A stretch of DNA of 64,000 nucleotides from Oceanobacillus manasiensis (lineage in GTDB: Bacteria; Bacillota; Bacilli; Bacillales; Amphibacillaceae), in the NCBI RefSeq assembly GCF_000724085.1, contig NZ_CCDL010000004.1:203068-267067 (forward strand), read 5' to 3'. Below are positions 10,491 to 20,234 of this stretch, in pieces. Position 1 is the first letter of the stretch, and each line of letters starts with the position of its first letter. A program made the translations under genes and the position numbers. The notes under the pieces were generated by a model. That model was given only the letters and a program-made list of their open reading frames with translations. It was not told the origin of the DNA and made no database searches.

Positions 10491-11669
10491 TTGTTGTTTA
10501 ATCGTAATTCTCTTACACCATTAAAAATGCTTTTGTTTAGCTTTCATGCCACAAATACTATTATTCTTAGTTATCTGCCCTTATATTTAAAATATAAAGG
10601 TCTAAATGGCACAGAAATTGGTTGGGTTCTCGCAGTAGGCCCACTTGCATCCATCTTTGCTCAGCCTTTCTGGGGGTACATGAGTGATAAATACAAGACA
10701 GTCAAACGAATTATTCAGATTTGTATCGTGGGGCTGATTGTAACTAGTGTTATCTTTTTCCAGATGAACACATTACTCGCCATTATTCTTATGGGGGCTA
10801 TATTCTATTTCTTTGTTACCCCAATTGGAGCTTTAGGAGACAGCCTTGCCCAACGACGTGCAGAGCATTTTGGCGTTTCTTTTGGCGCCATTCGCTGGTG
10901 GGGGTCGGTTGGTTTTGCTACCTCTTCTCTGATTATTGGCGAAGTACTTACAAGAGTAGGAATAGAATATATGATCATTCCGTTTTTATGCTTTGGAGTG
11001 CTTGCATTAATCGTGTCCTTTGGGTTGACGGATGTAAAAGTTGATTCCGAACCGGTTCAGTTAAGAGATGTTAGAGCAATCTTTAAAAACAAGTCATTCC
11101 TTATTTTCTTGTTACTTATCATGTTCCTAACAATTACACACCGGGCAAATGACAGTTATATTGGCCTGTATATTTCTCAGCTTGGAGGTAGTGAAGGTCT
11201 AGTCGGTTTTGCGTGGTTTACAGGAGTTCTAACTGAAGCACTTGTCTTTGCAACTGCTGGGATCTGGTTCCGTAAATACCATCCACTCTTCTTTATCATT
11301 ATTGCCGGCGCTATTTATAGTATAAGATGGTTTATTTACGCTTCCGTTGATAACCCGCTCCATATTATCGGGCTACAATTTATGCATGGTTTAACTTTTG
11401 GTGTTTTCTACTTGGCAGCATTCAACTATGTTTCCAGATTGATTCCAAAACTTCTACAATCAACTGGACACCTAGTGTTCTTTGCCACTTTCTTTGGGGT
11501 CTCAGGAATAATCGGTTCTCTTGTCGGAGGATCTATTATCGATTCCCTTGGTGGCGAAACTTTATACTATGGAATGGGTATCCTTGCAACAACCGGAACA
11601 ATACTCATTACACTTTACCACCTACTTCCTTTCGGTAAAGAAGCATATGTGCATCAACGGGATCAATAA
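10491..11669 (+). CDS. MFS transporter (YwbF-like)
   Basis: 392-aa membrane protein with about 12 hydrophobic segments. It belongs to the LacY/NupG-like MFS_1-like branch: an N-terminal YLPLYLKYKGLNGTEIGWVLA entry, GYMSDKY as the loop 2-3 motif, and RRAEHFGVSFGAIRWWGSVGFA near residue 125, which is typical of the 3-phenylpropionate/YwbF group. Substrate is unknown. The start is TTG at 10491, supported by AGGAGCGG; no ATG with a ribosome site lies nearby. Followed by a strong terminator. Confidence 0.85.
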   Translation: MLFNRNSLTPLKMLLFSFHATNTIILSYLPLYLKYKGLNGTEIGWVLAVGPLASIFAQPFWGYMSDKYKTVKRIIQICIVGLIVTSVIFFQMNTLLAIILMGAIFYFFVTPIGALGDSLAQRRAEHFGVSFGAIRWWGSVGFATSSLIIGEVLTRVGIEYMIIPFLCFGVLALIVSFGLTDVKVDSEPVQLRDVRAIFKNKSFLIFLLLIMFLTITHRANDSYIGLYISQLGGSEGLVGFAWFTGVLTEALVFATAGIWFRKYHPLFFIIIAGAIYSIRWFIYASVDNPLHIIGLQFMHGLTFGVFYLAAFNYVSRLIPKLLQSTGHLVFFATFFGVSGIIGSLVGGSIIDSLGGETLYYGMGILATTGTILITLYHLLPFGKEAYVHQRDQ

Positions 11670-11680
11670 AGGAATTTTGG

Positions 11681-11722
11681 AAAACCCGCGTTCGCTAGTC
11701 TTTTAGCGAATGTGGGTTTTTC
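11681..11722 (+). terminator. Terminator after MFS gene
   Basis: AAACCCGCGTTCGCTA pairs with TAGCGAATGTGGGTTT and is followed by T residues. Confidence 0.88.
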
Positions 11723-11796
11723 TTACACGTGAAACTTCAAGATTTTAACTACGTCTCCTTTGTTTCCTGGTTAAAATTCTATATTCCTATCGTACA

Positions 11797-11842
11797 AAAA
11801 AAGTCCACAATCACTCAATTAAGTGAATGTGGACTTTTTTTC
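11797..11842. terminator. Bidirectional terminator between MFS gene and pbuG
   Basis: AAAGTCCACA-TCACT pairs with AGTGA-TGTGGACTTT and is flanked by A and T runs, so it can work for pbuG on the minus strand and as a backup on the plus strand. Confidence 0.85.
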
Positions 11843-11848
11843 CAATTA

Positions 11849-13183
11849 CTAGCTTAAGAAAATAAAGTACAGGACAAAGATAATAAATAGGAAATACATT
11901 ATTGGGTGTATTTCTTTATACCGTCCTTTTAACAGCATCGTGATTGGATAGAAGATAAATCCAATTGCAATCCCTGTTGCGATACTGTACGTTAATGGCA
12001 TTGTCACAACCGTTAAGAATGCTGGTACAGCAATTTCAAATTGATCCCACTCAATATCTTTTAATGCAGCTGCCATCAATACACCAACAATAATTAAAGC
12101 AGGTGCGGTTACCTCTGACGTTACAACACTTAATAGAGGAGAAAAGAACAATGCCAATAGGAAAAATCCAGCGGCTACGATAGCGGTAAATCCAGAGCGA
12201 CCACCAGCACCTACTCCAGCAGTAGATTCTACATAGGAAGTAGTCGTTGAAGTACCTAATGATGCTCCGACTACAGTAGCTGCAGAATCCGCAAACAATG
12301 CTTTGCCCGCACGAGGAAGTTTATTATCTTTCATCAAACCAGCCTGTGTGGCTACAGCAACGAGCGTTCCTGCTGTATCAAAGAAATCAACAAATAGAAA
12401 TGTTAAAATGACGACAAGCATTTCGATCGTAAAAATGTCACCAAAGTGGGCAAAAGCCTGTCCAAAGGTAGGTGCAAGACTTGGTACTTCCCCAACGATG
12501 CCACCTAATCCCTGAGGTGGGGAAATTAAACCGACAACCATTCCCGCAATTGCGGTAATAACCATCCCATAAAAAATACCGCCTTTGAATCCTAGTGCTA
12601 ATAAAATAACAGATATAATAATACCAAAAACAGCAAGCATTACAGTTGGAGAAGTCAGATCACCTAGGGCTAACAAGGTAGCATCATCCCCGACAATGAT
12701 GTTGGCATTTTGGAACCCAACAAATGCAATGAACAAACCGATTCCTGCTCCGACAGCCAATTTTAAATTAGCAGGGATAGCGTTAATAATTTTTTCTCTT
12801 ATTCCAGTCAAAGTTAATATAATAAATATAATTCCTGAAGCTAGCACTCCTGAAAGAGCTGTTTCCCATGGGATTCCGTACCCTAATACTACCGTATAGG
12901 CAAAGAATGCGTTGAGACCCATCCCTGGTGCTAAAGCGATCGGATATCTCGCTATCAGACCCATAAACAATGTACCTACCGCAGCTGCAATAGCGGTCGC
13001 TGCAAAAATAGCGCCTTGATCCATTCTTGTTACCCCATCTGGTAACTGCTCTACCCCTTCTAAAGATAAGGTCGATGGATTTACAAATAAGATATAAGCC
13101 ATAGCCAAGAAAGTTGTTAACCCAGCCATAAATTCTGTTCTGTAATTTGTTCCTAATTCTTCAAAGCGAAAATACTTTTTCAC
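11849..13183 (-). CDS. pbuG: Guanine/hypoxanthine permease, NCS2 (AzgA type)
   Basis: 444-aa purine permease with 12-14 hydrophobic segments, residues 1-440. Signatures are EFMAGLTTFLAMAYILFVNP near the start, GMGLNAFFAY near 90, FVDFFDTAGTLVAVA near 267 and GTSTTTSYVESTAGVGAGGR near 312, all typical of the AzgA/PbuG branch. It should import guanine and hypoxanthine by proton symport. A guanine riboswitch and terminator precede it (13226-13384), so uptake is repressed by the same ligand as the pur operon. AGGAGG lies before the ATG. Confidence 0.93.
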   Translation of the reverse strand: MKKYFRFEELGTNYRTEFMAGLTTFLAMAYILFVNPSTLSLEGVEQLPDGVTRMDQGAIFAATAIAAAVGTLFMGLIARYPIALAPGMGLNAFFAYTVVLGYGIPWETALSGVLASGIIFIILTLTGIREKIINAIPANLKLAVGAGIGLFIAFVGFQNANIIVGDDATLLALGDLTSPTVMLAVFGIIISVILLALGFKGGIFYGMVITAIAGMVVGLISPPQGLGGIVGEVPSLAPTFGQAFAHFGDIFTIEMLVVILTFLFVDFFDTAGTLVAVATQAGLMKDNKLPRAGKALFADSAATVVGASLGTSTTTSYVESTAGVGAGGRSGFTAIVAAGFFLLALFFSPLLSVVTSEVTAPALIIVGVLMAAALKDIEWDQFEIAVPAFLTVVTMPLTYSIATGIAIGFIFYPITMLLKGRYKEIHPIMYFLFIIFVLYFIFLS

Positions 13184-13225
13184 GCCTTTTCCTCCTCTTT
13201 CCCTTATTCATATTTACAAATAGAA

Positions 13226-13256
13226 AAACGCACATGATCCATGATCAAGCGCGTTT
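13226..13256 (-). terminator. Riboswitch-controlled terminator before pbuG
   Basis: Minus-strand stem AACGCGCTTGATC / GATCATGTGCGTT with a 3-base loop and one mismatch, followed by TTTT, between the aptamer and pbuG. Confidence 0.85.
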
Positions 13257-13317
13257 CTACTAGCAGAAAAGACGTATAAAAATACGAGTCACCTCGCAAA
13301 AGATAACGAATGCTTTC

Positions 13318-13384
13318 CTGCGTAGTCAGATCATTTACGGCGATCTGTAGAAACTTTGGGCCATATTCCCGAAATTATACGCAT
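13318..13384 (-). promoter_or_regulatory. Guanine riboswitch upstream of pbuG
   Basis: Minus-strand purine aptamer: P1 TGCGTA with TACGCA, the ATATGGCCC region, AGTTTCTACAG, CGCCGTAAATG and CTGACTACGCA. The specificity base is C (GACTA), indicating guanine or hypoxanthine. Confidence 0.92.
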
Positions 13385-13436
13385 GTCTATTAAATTCAAT
13401 TTTTATCATACTAGGTCATTTGCTCTAAGTCAACCA

Positions 13437-13479
13437 AAAGCGAACAATAACTTTAATTAAAAGTCTATTGTTCGCTTTC
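13437..13479 (-). terminator. Terminator after the zinc-uptake operon
   Basis: AAAGCGAACAATA pairs with TATTGTTCGCTTT over an AT-rich loop. It lies 110 bases after the zinc permease stop on the minus strand and before the pbuG transcription start. Confidence 0.75.
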
Positions 13480-13588
13480 GCACTCTTATTTTACGTGCCA
13501 CTCTACCTTTACAGTGTCAGCTCAACTAATGTGATGACCTCTTTTTCATCTTCCACTCAAATGGGAGGACCTACTTTCAGAAAGCTAA

Positions 13589-14440
13589 TTAATCAACGCT
13601 CATATCGGTACTTTTAAATAACTTCTCTCTTTTTATGTAGTGGAGAATTTTCTTCATAAATATTGTAATAACAAAAACGATAAGTAAGATTAATGTAATA
13701 GAAGCTCCTGGAGGTGTACCTATTTTATAAGAAACGACTAGACCACTAAACATTCCTATTAAAGCAAGCACTATCCCAATTAAAATCACACCGTTAAAAC
13801 GATTACTTAAGCGCATCGAGATAGCTGCAGGTAGAACAATAATTGCTGAAACCAGTAAAGCTCCCACGATAGGCATAGTCACCGCAATCGTGATCCCTGT
13901 TAATATATTAAACAAAACAGACATCGTTTTAATTGGTAAACCGGCTGTAAAGGCTGTTTCTTCATCAAATGTTAAGATATACAATGGTTTTCGAAAAATT
14001 AAATATAAGAGACCAATAATAATCGTTAGGATTAATAACATCCATACTTGCTGTTCACTAATGGTGACAATGGAGCCAAATAAAAATTGATTCATACTTA
14101 ACGTTGCCCCGCCGTCATTTAGTCCCATTAGAACTAATGCCAGGGCCATCCCGGCCGACATTAGGATGGCTATAGAAATTTCCGAATACGTACGATACAC
14201 TACACGCAAATATTCTAACACTATGGCAATCACCGACACCACTAAAATATTGGTAAACGTCGGATTGACACCAATTAACAAGCCTAGTGCCACACCTGCT
14301 AAGGAGACATGTGATAAGGTATCTGCCATCAAAGACTGTCTACGTAAAATTAAAAACAACCCTAATATAGGTGCAATTAATGATATTAGGAAAGAGGCTT
14401 GGAAAGCTCTTTGCATGAATCCATGGAAAAACATCTCCAA
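13589..14440 (-). CDS. znuB: Zinc ABC transporter permease (ZnuB/AdcB-like)
   Basis: 283-aa ABC-3 family permease with 8-9 hydrophobic segments. Motifs include LILRRQSLMADTLSHVSLAGVALG near residue 29 and the coupling region with LPAAISMRLSNRF near 203. It lies between an ATPase and, further upstream, a zinc-binding lipoprotein, which fixes the substrate class. As drawn it overlaps the ATPase gene by 55 bp; a later ATG (14434 or 14416) would reduce this only slightly. The last gene of the zinc operon, followed by a terminator at 13437-13479. Confidence 0.92.
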   Translation of the reverse strand: MEMFFHGFMQRAFQASFLISLIAPILGLFLILRRQSLMADTLSHVSLAGVALGLLIGVNPTFTNILVVSVIAIVLEYLRVVYRTYSEISIAILMSAGMALALVLMGLNDGGATLSMNQFLFGSIVTISEQQVWMLLILTIIIGLLYLIFRKPLYILTFDEETAFTAGLPIKTMSVLFNILTGITIAVTMPIVGALLVSAIIVLPAAISMRLSNRFNGVILIGIVLALIGMFSGLVVSYKIGTPPGASITLILLIVFVITIFMKKILHYIKREKLFKSTDMSVD

Positions 14441-15093
14441 GGTGAGTCCTCCTTCCTCACTAGCTCAATATGTTTGTCAGCATAATGTCGAATCTCTTCA
14501 TGGTCGTGGGTAACCATTAAAATTCCCTTCCCATGCTCACTACTATTGTGCTTTAATAATTTATAAAATTCTTCACGGGAATTTGTATCCATCCCTGTTG
14601 TAGGTTCATCCAATACGAATAAATCAGGGTCTGTTGCAAACACACGTGCAAGGGAAATCCTTTGCTTTTGTCCACCAGATAACTCCCCTATTTTTTTATG
14701 ACGCATCTCCCACATTCCTACTGATTCAAGGGAGCGTCGAACATGCTCCCTGTCATCTTTATCTAGTTTTTTAAACCATTTACCTCTTTGATAACGGCCG
14801 GATTGCACGAGTTCCAGTACTGTGCTCGGGAATCCAGCGTTAAAGGATGCAACTTGCTGGGAGACATATCCGATCACTAGTCTTTCCCCAAGACGATTTA
14901 TTGGGGAAAGCTGGACACTTCCTTTGGTTGGTTTAAGTAAGCCTAGAATATTGCGCAGTAGAGTTGTTTTTGCTGCGCCATTCTCTCCCGTTAACATCAC
15001 AAAATCTGACGCACCCACTTCAAATGAAATATTCTCTAAAATTCGTTCTTCTTCATACTGAAAGGCAAGATTTTTCACTTCAATATAATGCAC
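14386..15093 (-). CDS. znuC: Zinc ABC transporter ATP-binding protein (ZnuC/AdcC-like)
   Basis: 235-aa ABC ATPase. The Walker A reads GENGAAKTT near residue 39, with Ala where Gly is common. The signature LSGGQKQR is near 139, Walker B LFVLDEPTTGMD near 158, and the switch His in MVTHDHEE near 195. It energises the ZnuB-type permease encoded after it and lies just downstream of the binding protein, in the order znuA, znuC, znuB. Expected to share the Zur-controlled promoter upstream of znuA. Confidence 0.93.
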   Translation of the reverse strand: MHYIEVKNLAFQYEEERILENISFEVGASDFVMLTGENGAAKTTLLRNILGLLKPTKGSVQLSPINRLGERLVIGYVSQQVASFNAGFPSTVLELVQSGRYQRGKWFKKLDKDDREHVRRSLESVGMWEMRHKKIGELSGGQKQRISLARVFATDPDLFVLDEPTTGMDTNSREEFYKLLKHNSSEHGKGILMVTHDHEEIRHYADKHIELVRKEDSPWRCFSMDSCKELSKPLS

Positions 15094-15150
15094 TATTAAG
15101 CGACCCTTCTTTACATATTTTCTTTCTCTTACAATGAGATTAATTTTTCG

Positions 15151-16776
15151 TTATTTAATACTTAACTGTAAAGCTTTTAAGTTCTGACGCATTGCCTCCA
15201 CATACCCTAAGTCTTCATCTTGTAATTCCTGAGACAATACTTCTAAGTCATATAAAGCTGCAGTCTTTGTTCCTGTTTCAGTAGCGACAGTTTCTGCGAT
15301 TGCTGAATTCGCTCCCTGTTGATAATAAATTACTGGGACATTATGTTCCTCTACCAGGTCTGCAATCTCACCAATTCGCGACGGACTTGGTTCTACTTCT
15401 GTCGATAATCCACCAATCGCGATTTGCTCTAAATTATATCGTTGTGCAAGGTATCCAAATGCTTGGTGTTGCACTACAAAGGCACGATGTTCTGCATCTT
15501 TAAGAACATCCTGATATTCCATATCTAACGTTTTAAGCTCTTCATTAAAGGCTTCTGCATTTTCTTCATAAATTTCTTTTCCATCTGGATCTGCTTCAAT
15601 TAATACATCACGAATAATATTAACCTGCTCTTGTGCCAATACTGGGTCTAACCAAATATGTGGATCATGGGACTCATGATCATCAATAACAATGGACACT
15701 GGCTCCGATTCTGCATACGTATTATGATCGTCATCAAAAAGGGTGGCTCGGACTTCAAAGCTTTCCCCAGTTGTTTTATACTCAAAATGACTCGTTCCTT
15801 GATCAGATAATGCTTCCCATTCCTGTCCTTCTTTTTCACGTATATACCAATGCCAATGATCAAATTCGACATCTTCAGGAAGCTCTGCTTCAAGTGTCAC
15901 AACATCTCCTGTATGATAGTGATCCGCTAGTCCAACAATGTCTATTGATCTATCACTTTCATGTTCATTATCATGACTGGACTCTTCACTATCAGCTTGA
16001 TCGTGATCATGTGCGTCTTCTTCTCCATGGCCATGGCTATGATCGTGTTCATCTTCGTCCTCTCCGTGATGATGACCATTATGATCATCAATAACAATTT
16101 CCATTGATTCTGATGCTGCATATTCATTATGAGAGTCATCAAAAAGAACTGCTCGCAGCTCAAAACTTTCTCCCGAAGCCTCATATTCGAATTCAGCTCC
16201 CCCCTGGTTCGGAACAGTCTCCCATTCCGCATCAGCACTTTCCTTTCTATACCAGTGCCAGTGATCATATTCTACGTCCTCATCAAGTTCAGCTGTTAAT
16301 TTGATCATGTCACCAGTATGATAATGGTCCGCAACACCTTGAATGGTTATATTTCCATTAGCTTCTTGATTTTGCTCACCCGCGTGAGCATGACCTGAAC
16401 TTTCCGTATCAACTAAATCCACACCATCAGCTGTACGAGCGATCACAAGGTTATCATTTTCTACTGTGTTTAATAAACTTTCCACCCAATGTTCCATTTC
16501 TTCGCTGCTATATACAAAAACATCTGCTTTATTAACACCTGCTACGTCTTGTGCACTTGGTTCATAATGGTGGGCATCTTCTCCACCAGAGACCATTAGT
16601 GATACCTCTGCCCGGTCCCCTGCTACTTGTTGAGTAAATTCATACATTGGATAAAACGATGTTACAACAGATAACTCACCATTCGTAGTGCTTACATCTT
16701 CAGTTTGATTACACCCCAAAAGAGTGACACTCAATATTAAACTCAATAAAACGGTGACTAGCCAATTTCTCTTCAT
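15151..16776 (-). CDS. znuA: Zinc-binding lipoprotein ZnuA with two inserted His/Trp-rich modules
   Basis: TroA-family solute-binding protein of 541 aa, about 220 longer than the usual ZnuA. The lipobox is LLGC (Cys21). The N-lobe has the first zinc ligand region GGEDAHHYEP (residues 64-73), and the family resumes with DPHIWLDP at 371. Between them, where ZnuA normally has a His-rich loop, lie two copies of an about 88-residue module (145-232 and 279-366), each with DHYHTGD, DHWHWY and LFDD-H, closing in IDDH. A His/Asp/Glu-rich linker (232-270) joins them. The same module occurs in the neighbouring ZinT-like gene. A Zur-like palindrome is at 16803-16821. Confidence 0.93.
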   Translation of the reverse strand: MKRNWLVTVLLSLILSVTLLGCNQTEDVSTTNGELSVVTSFYPMYEFTQQVAGDRAEVSLMVSGGEDAHHYEPSAQDVAGVNKADVFVYSSEEMEHWVESLLNTVENDNLVIARTADGVDLVDTESSGHAHAGEQNQEANGNITIQGVADHYHTGDMIKLTAELDEDVEYDHWHWYRKESADAEWETVPNQGGAEFEYEASGESFELRAVLFDDSHNEYAASESMEIVIDDHNGHHHGEDEDEHDHSHGHGEEDAHDHDQADSEESSHDNEHESDRSIDIVGLADHYHTGDVVTLEAELPEDVEFDHWHWYIREKEGQEWEALSDQGTSHFEYKTTGESFEVRATLFDDDHNTYAESEPVSIVIDDHESHDPHIWLDPVLAQEQVNIIRDVLIEADPDGKEIYEENAEAFNEELKTLDMEYQDVLKDAEHRAFVVQHQAFGYLAQRYNLEQIAIGGLSTEVEPSPSRIGEIADLVEEHNVPVIYYQQGANSAIAETVATETGTKTAALYDLEVLSQELQDEDLGYVEAMRQNLKALQLSIK

Positions 16777-16802
16777 TATTTCATTCTCCTAATATCGCTT
16801 TA

Positions 16803-16821
16803 TGCGTAATCATTACGATTT
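16803..16821 (-). promoter_or_regulatory. Zur box upstream of znuA
   Basis: On the minus strand AAATCGTAATGATTACGCA is a 9-1-9 inverted repeat that fits the Bacillus Zur operator, 25-45 bases before the znuA start. One half is imperfect at its outer end. Confidence 0.85.
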
Positions 16822-16914
16822 ATAAGTTAAAAAAAATACCTTCTTCTTTAATTTCAGTTGTTTGCTAAACCTTCAATTAGAGGCTTTCTGAACAATATCA
16901 CACCAATCAAATAA

Positions 16915-17919
16915 TTAATGTGCTAGCATTTCACGAACAATCCCATCCTTATCTAAGTCAGAAGGATAATACGTTGGCCAATTTGTAACTTCCTCTAGAA
17001 GTGCTTCACGATCATCTCCCCAATATAAATGAAAATGGTGTGAATCGACTGGGAATATATCATGGTCACTAAATTGAATGTACTGTGGCATTTCATTTGA
17101 CCCCTCAACTAATTCAAATATAAATCGAACACCTCTATTACCTGCTTCATAGGTGAGAATTTCGTAACCATCCGATTTGTACTCCCCGGAATATTCATCC
17201 CCATTTTCAAAAAATGTAACGTGGCCATCCTCGATAATGATTCGCTCCACATCGGTTTCATATCCAATGGTGTAGTACTCTTTATATTCTTCTTGGGTCA
17301 TATCCCCATCTTCTGCTTTATGCGCAAACACTTCATCTAAATCTCCAGATAAAAGATATGGGTAAACTGATTGCCAATCTCCTTCCCAATCAGACAATTC
17401 ACGATCTTCTACTTGACTATCTTCAAAGTAACCTTTATATATTTGTTGACTTTCTTCATCATGCCCATGATGATCATCAATGACAACTTCAATTGGCGCT
17501 GATTGAACACTAGGTTCGTGGTCATCGTTGAATAAAACAGCTTTAATTTCTAAACCATCTATTGTTGCTTCACCTGTAAATTTTTCCGTCTCTTGCCCTG
17601 AAATAACTTCCCATTCCTCATCTTCGCTTTCTCTACTATACCAGTGCCAGTGATCCAAGTCCGAAGCTTCTTCCAATACTGCAGTTAGCTCCATCGTATC
17701 TCCCGTATGGTAGTGGTCAGCAACTCCTTCGATTTCGATACCTACTGGCGCTTCCAAATTTTCTTCTTCATCTTCCTCATGATCATGTTTCTCATCTGTA
17801 TGTACTTCTTGTTCTTCTTCCTGAGTTGCATCCACTACCTCATCTTCCGTACCTTGACATGCTGTTAAATAGATACTAATAAACAATAAGATTGATAAAC
17901 TAGTAAGTAATTTTTTCAT
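16915..17919 (-). CDS. zinT: ZinT-like zinc-binding lipoprotein with an N-terminal His/Trp module
   Basis: 334-aa lipoprotein; lipobox LTAC (Cys21). After an acidic, His-containing linker comes one copy of the DHYHTGD...DHWHWY module (residues 62-150, ending IDDHHGH). The C-terminal ZinT/YodA domain (about 158-334) has LSDWEGDWQSVYPYL and the paired HHFHLYWGD zinc-ligand motif near the end. ZinT is a zinc trap that delivers to ZnuA. In streptococcal AdcA, ZinT is fused to the C-terminus of ZnuA; here it is a separate gene upstream of znuA. A Zur-like palindrome precedes it (17943-17961). Confidence 0.9.
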   Translation of the reverse strand: MKKLLTSLSILLFISIYLTACQGTEDEVVDATQEEEQEVHTDEKHDHEEDEEENLEAPVGIEIEGVADHYHTGDTMELTAVLEEASDLDHWHWYSRESEDEEWEVISGQETEKFTGEATIDGLEIKAVLFNDDHEPSVQSAPIEVVIDDHHGHDEESQQIYKGYFEDSQVEDRELSDWEGDWQSVYPYLLSGDLDEVFAHKAEDGDMTQEEYKEYYTIGYETDVERIIIEDGHVTFFENGDEYSGEYKSDGYEILTYEAGNRGVRFIFELVEGSNEMPQYIQFSDHDIFPVDSHHFHLYWGDDREALLEEVTNWPTYYPSDLDKDGIVREMLAH

Positions 17920-17942
17920 TTTTCCTCTCCCATTCTCTTTTT

Positions 17943-17961
17943 AATCGTAATGATTACGTTT
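17943..17961 (-). promoter_or_regulatory. Zur box upstream of the zinT-like gene
   Basis: AATCGTAATGATTACGTTT, a near-perfect 9-1-9 inverted repeat (CGTAAT / ATTACG) of Zur type, starts 24 bases upstream of the start codon. Its core matches the box before znuA. Confidence 0.87.
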
Positions 17962-18117
17962 TGAATAGTATCACTTACTTATCTACTCTGTCAAGAACTT
18001 AATGTATTAATCTTTTTACAATTCAAATTTTCTAATAGCGCACATTCAAATAACAATTAAACCTCTATATCAGTCGAGCAACTTAAAATTTCAGGGAAAC
18101 TGCTGGCATAAAAACTA

Positions 18118-18158
18118 AAAAAGATTCCAGTTATCATTTTTGATAACTGGAATCTTAT
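18118..18158 (-). terminator. Terminator after the chemoreceptor pair
   Basis: AAGATTCCAGTTATCA pairs with TGATAACTGGAATCTT, with T residues on the minus-strand 3' side. Confidence 0.88.
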
Positions 18159-18205
18159 ACTTTTTCTCACTAAGTTATTTATTTCTAGATAACCTGGAAA
18201 AACAT

Positions 18206-19033
18206 CTATTGCATAACTTCTTTCACATACTGTGTTATTTCTTCACTTTGCTTATCAAGTCTGCTAATATCTTCGGTGAACTCTGTCATCACAGTGGACT
18301 GCTCATCCGTAGAAATGGATATCTCTTCAATACTGTGTTTTAGGTTACTAATACTGGCTTGGATTTCTGATAAAGATTTCCCTATTGTACCGACTGCCTC
18401 TTTCGTACCATCTGAAAGCTTGCGTATCTCATCTGCTACTACACCGAAACCAAGACCTGCTTCTCCGGAGCGAGCAGCTTCAATAGATGCATTTAAACCT
18501 AACAGATTGGTCTCCGCTGAAATACCTTCAATTAATTGAACAACTTTACTGATTTCCTCCGAATTAGCTGTAGCAATAGAGGCTTGATCGTTAATATCGG
18601 TGCTTGTTGCGGACAACTTTTCAGCCTGTCCAGCTACATGTTCTACTTTCCCTTGCAGACTGTTAATGATCCCGCGCAACTCCAGTAGCTCATTTCCTAC
18701 TTCTTCCTCTTCTTGAAGCGTCGTGCTAATCATTAATGCTCCGACAATTTCACCATGTTCATCTGTTAGTGGAGAGGATGAGCTTTGTATAGCGACACCA
18801 ACATATTCTTTTGGAATATGTTCATTTGTTTTTTCTCCTGCTATTGCCTTTATAAGCGCCTGATTTTCTTCTTTCATGGCAAAATCTCCGACCTTAACCC
18901 CTATGTCATAGCTTTTAGAAGGAGAAAAATAAACGTAATTTTCTTTATCTGTTACTGCAATAATCGTATTTTCTCCAAGTATTTCCTTTAATAAAGGAGC
19001 AATAGTTACCATCGCTTTAAGTGTTGGATGCAT
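18206..19033 (-). CDS. Soluble methyl-accepting chemotaxis protein (YfmS-like), second copy
   Basis: 275-aa chemoreceptor without membrane segment. Residues 1-115 form a small sensor region (ends ...[15 protein letters not shown]). Residues 120-275 are a short MCP signalling coiled coil with the tip [20 protein letters not shown] and [10 protein letters not shown]. It resembles soluble receptors such as B. subtilis YfmS. It follows its paralogue by 12 bp and the two share most of the tip sequence but differ in the sensor. No chemotaxis kinase gene is near. Ligand unknown. Confidence 0.87.
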   Translation of the reverse strand: MHPTLKAMVTIAPLLKEILGENTIIAVTDKENYVYFSPSKSYDIGVKVGDFAMKEENQALIKAIAGEKTNEHIPKEYVGVAIQSSSSPLTDEHGEIVGALMISTTLQEEEEVGNELLELRGIINSLQGKVEHVAGQAEKLSATSTDINDQASIATANSEEISKVVQLIEGISAETNLLGLNASIEAARSGEAGLGFGVVADEIRKLSDGTKEAVGTIGKSLSEIQASISNLKHSIEEISISTDEQSTVMTEFTEDISRLDKQSEEITQYVKEVMQ

Positions 19034-19045
19034 GTGTTTCTCTCC

Positions 19046-19885
19046 TTAATTTTGTTTTGTAATCTTCTTCATTGAGCTCACGATCTTTTTACTCTTATTA
19101 TCAAGATTTTGAATATCATCCATGAACTCCACCATAATTTTAGACTGTTCTTCTGATGATGCAGATACCTCGTTAATGCTTAAGGTAAGATTCTCAATAC
19201 TAGTACGAATCTCACTTAAAGATTTGCCAATCGTTTTGACAGCTCCTTTTGTATTATCAGATAGCTTACGAATTTCATCAGCTACCACTCCGAATCCTTT
19301 TCCTGCTTCTCCTGACCGCGCCGCTTCAATCGCGGCATTTAAACCAAGCAGGTTTGTCTGATTGGAAATTTGCTCAATCAGCTGAACCACTTCACCTATA
19401 TGTTTTGAATTATCATTAGCTTTGGTCGCCTGTTCACTAATATCACTACTTGTAGCTGATAATTCTTCTGCTTGTGCTGCAACGTTTTGGACTTTTCCTT
19501 GAAGACTGTCGATTACCTGACTAATTTTCTCTATTTCTTTATCGAGATGTACTTGATGCTCTAATGTCCGACTCATGGATAGTAATCCAACGATCTCTCC
19601 ATTATCCTCTTTGATTGGCAGGATATCCGTCACAACAGGAACCCCAAAAATTGCTGGATCCATCGTAGCACTACTTACTTTTTCTCCCTTTATAGCACGA
19701 GCGTATTCTTCAATATCAGGAATTGCGGGCGTTCCAACTGCTACATCAAGTTTAATTACAGTAGATGGTTCAAAGTAAACAAATTTCTCTGTATCTATGA
19801 TTCCCATTGCGGCGGTAGGACCTAGGGTCTCTTTAATTATAGGGGCAATATTAACGACTGCCTGTAAACTGCTGTTCATAGTCAA
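19046..19885 (-). CDS. Soluble methyl-accepting chemotaxis protein (YfmS-like), first copy
   Basis: 279-aa soluble receptor, upstream partner of the gene at 18206. The N-terminal sensor (1-118) contains [20 protein letters not shown], parallel to the [18 protein letters not shown] segment of the other copy, so the pair arose by duplication. The signalling tip is [20 protein letters not shown] near residue 193. No hydrophobic segment long enough for membrane insertion is seen. Both should signal from the cytoplasm to CheA/CheW encoded elsewhere. Confidence 0.87.
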   Translation of the reverse strand: MTMNSSLQAVVNIAPIIKETLGPTAAMGIIDTEKFVYFEPSTVIKLDVAVGTPAIPDIEEYARAIKGEKVSSATMDPAIFGVPVVTDILPIKEDNGEIVGLLSMSRTLEHQVHLDKEIEKISQVIDSLQGKVQNVAAQAEELSATSSDISEQATKANDNSKHIGEVVQLIEQISNQTNLLGLNAAIEAARSGEAGKGFGVVADEIRKLSDNTKGAVKTIGKSLSEIRTSIENLTLSINEVSASSEEQSKIMVEFMDDIQNLDNKSKKIVSSMKKITKQN

Positions 19886-20234
19886 ACTCCTTTATTTTTT
19901 GCTACCCTATATATCGGATGTCTTTTGAAAAAAATGAAGGAAATTGTCGAATTTTGGCAGTAAGTTTACTTTTTCTATACAAAAGGTGGAGGATTTAGAA
20001 TTTAAACCACACAAAGGCCCCCTTTTTTCAAACAAGTAGACGAGACACTAAACCTTGCTCGTTGGTTTCAGTATTAGAATTAATCCTCCCATTCATCTGC
20101 ATGTTCCTCCTAAAATCACTTTAACCGTTCAAAAGAGCATGTGCGTCTTACGGAACTGTACTGCGTGGAATATCGAAAAGTTGACCAATTTCACATTAGT
20201 CATGTTAAAAAAGTAGTATAGTAGGACAGTGATA

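Noticed and set aside
15648..16304. ORFs overlapping znuA on both strands
   Set aside because: His/Met-rich shadows of the znuA modules; no ribosome site.
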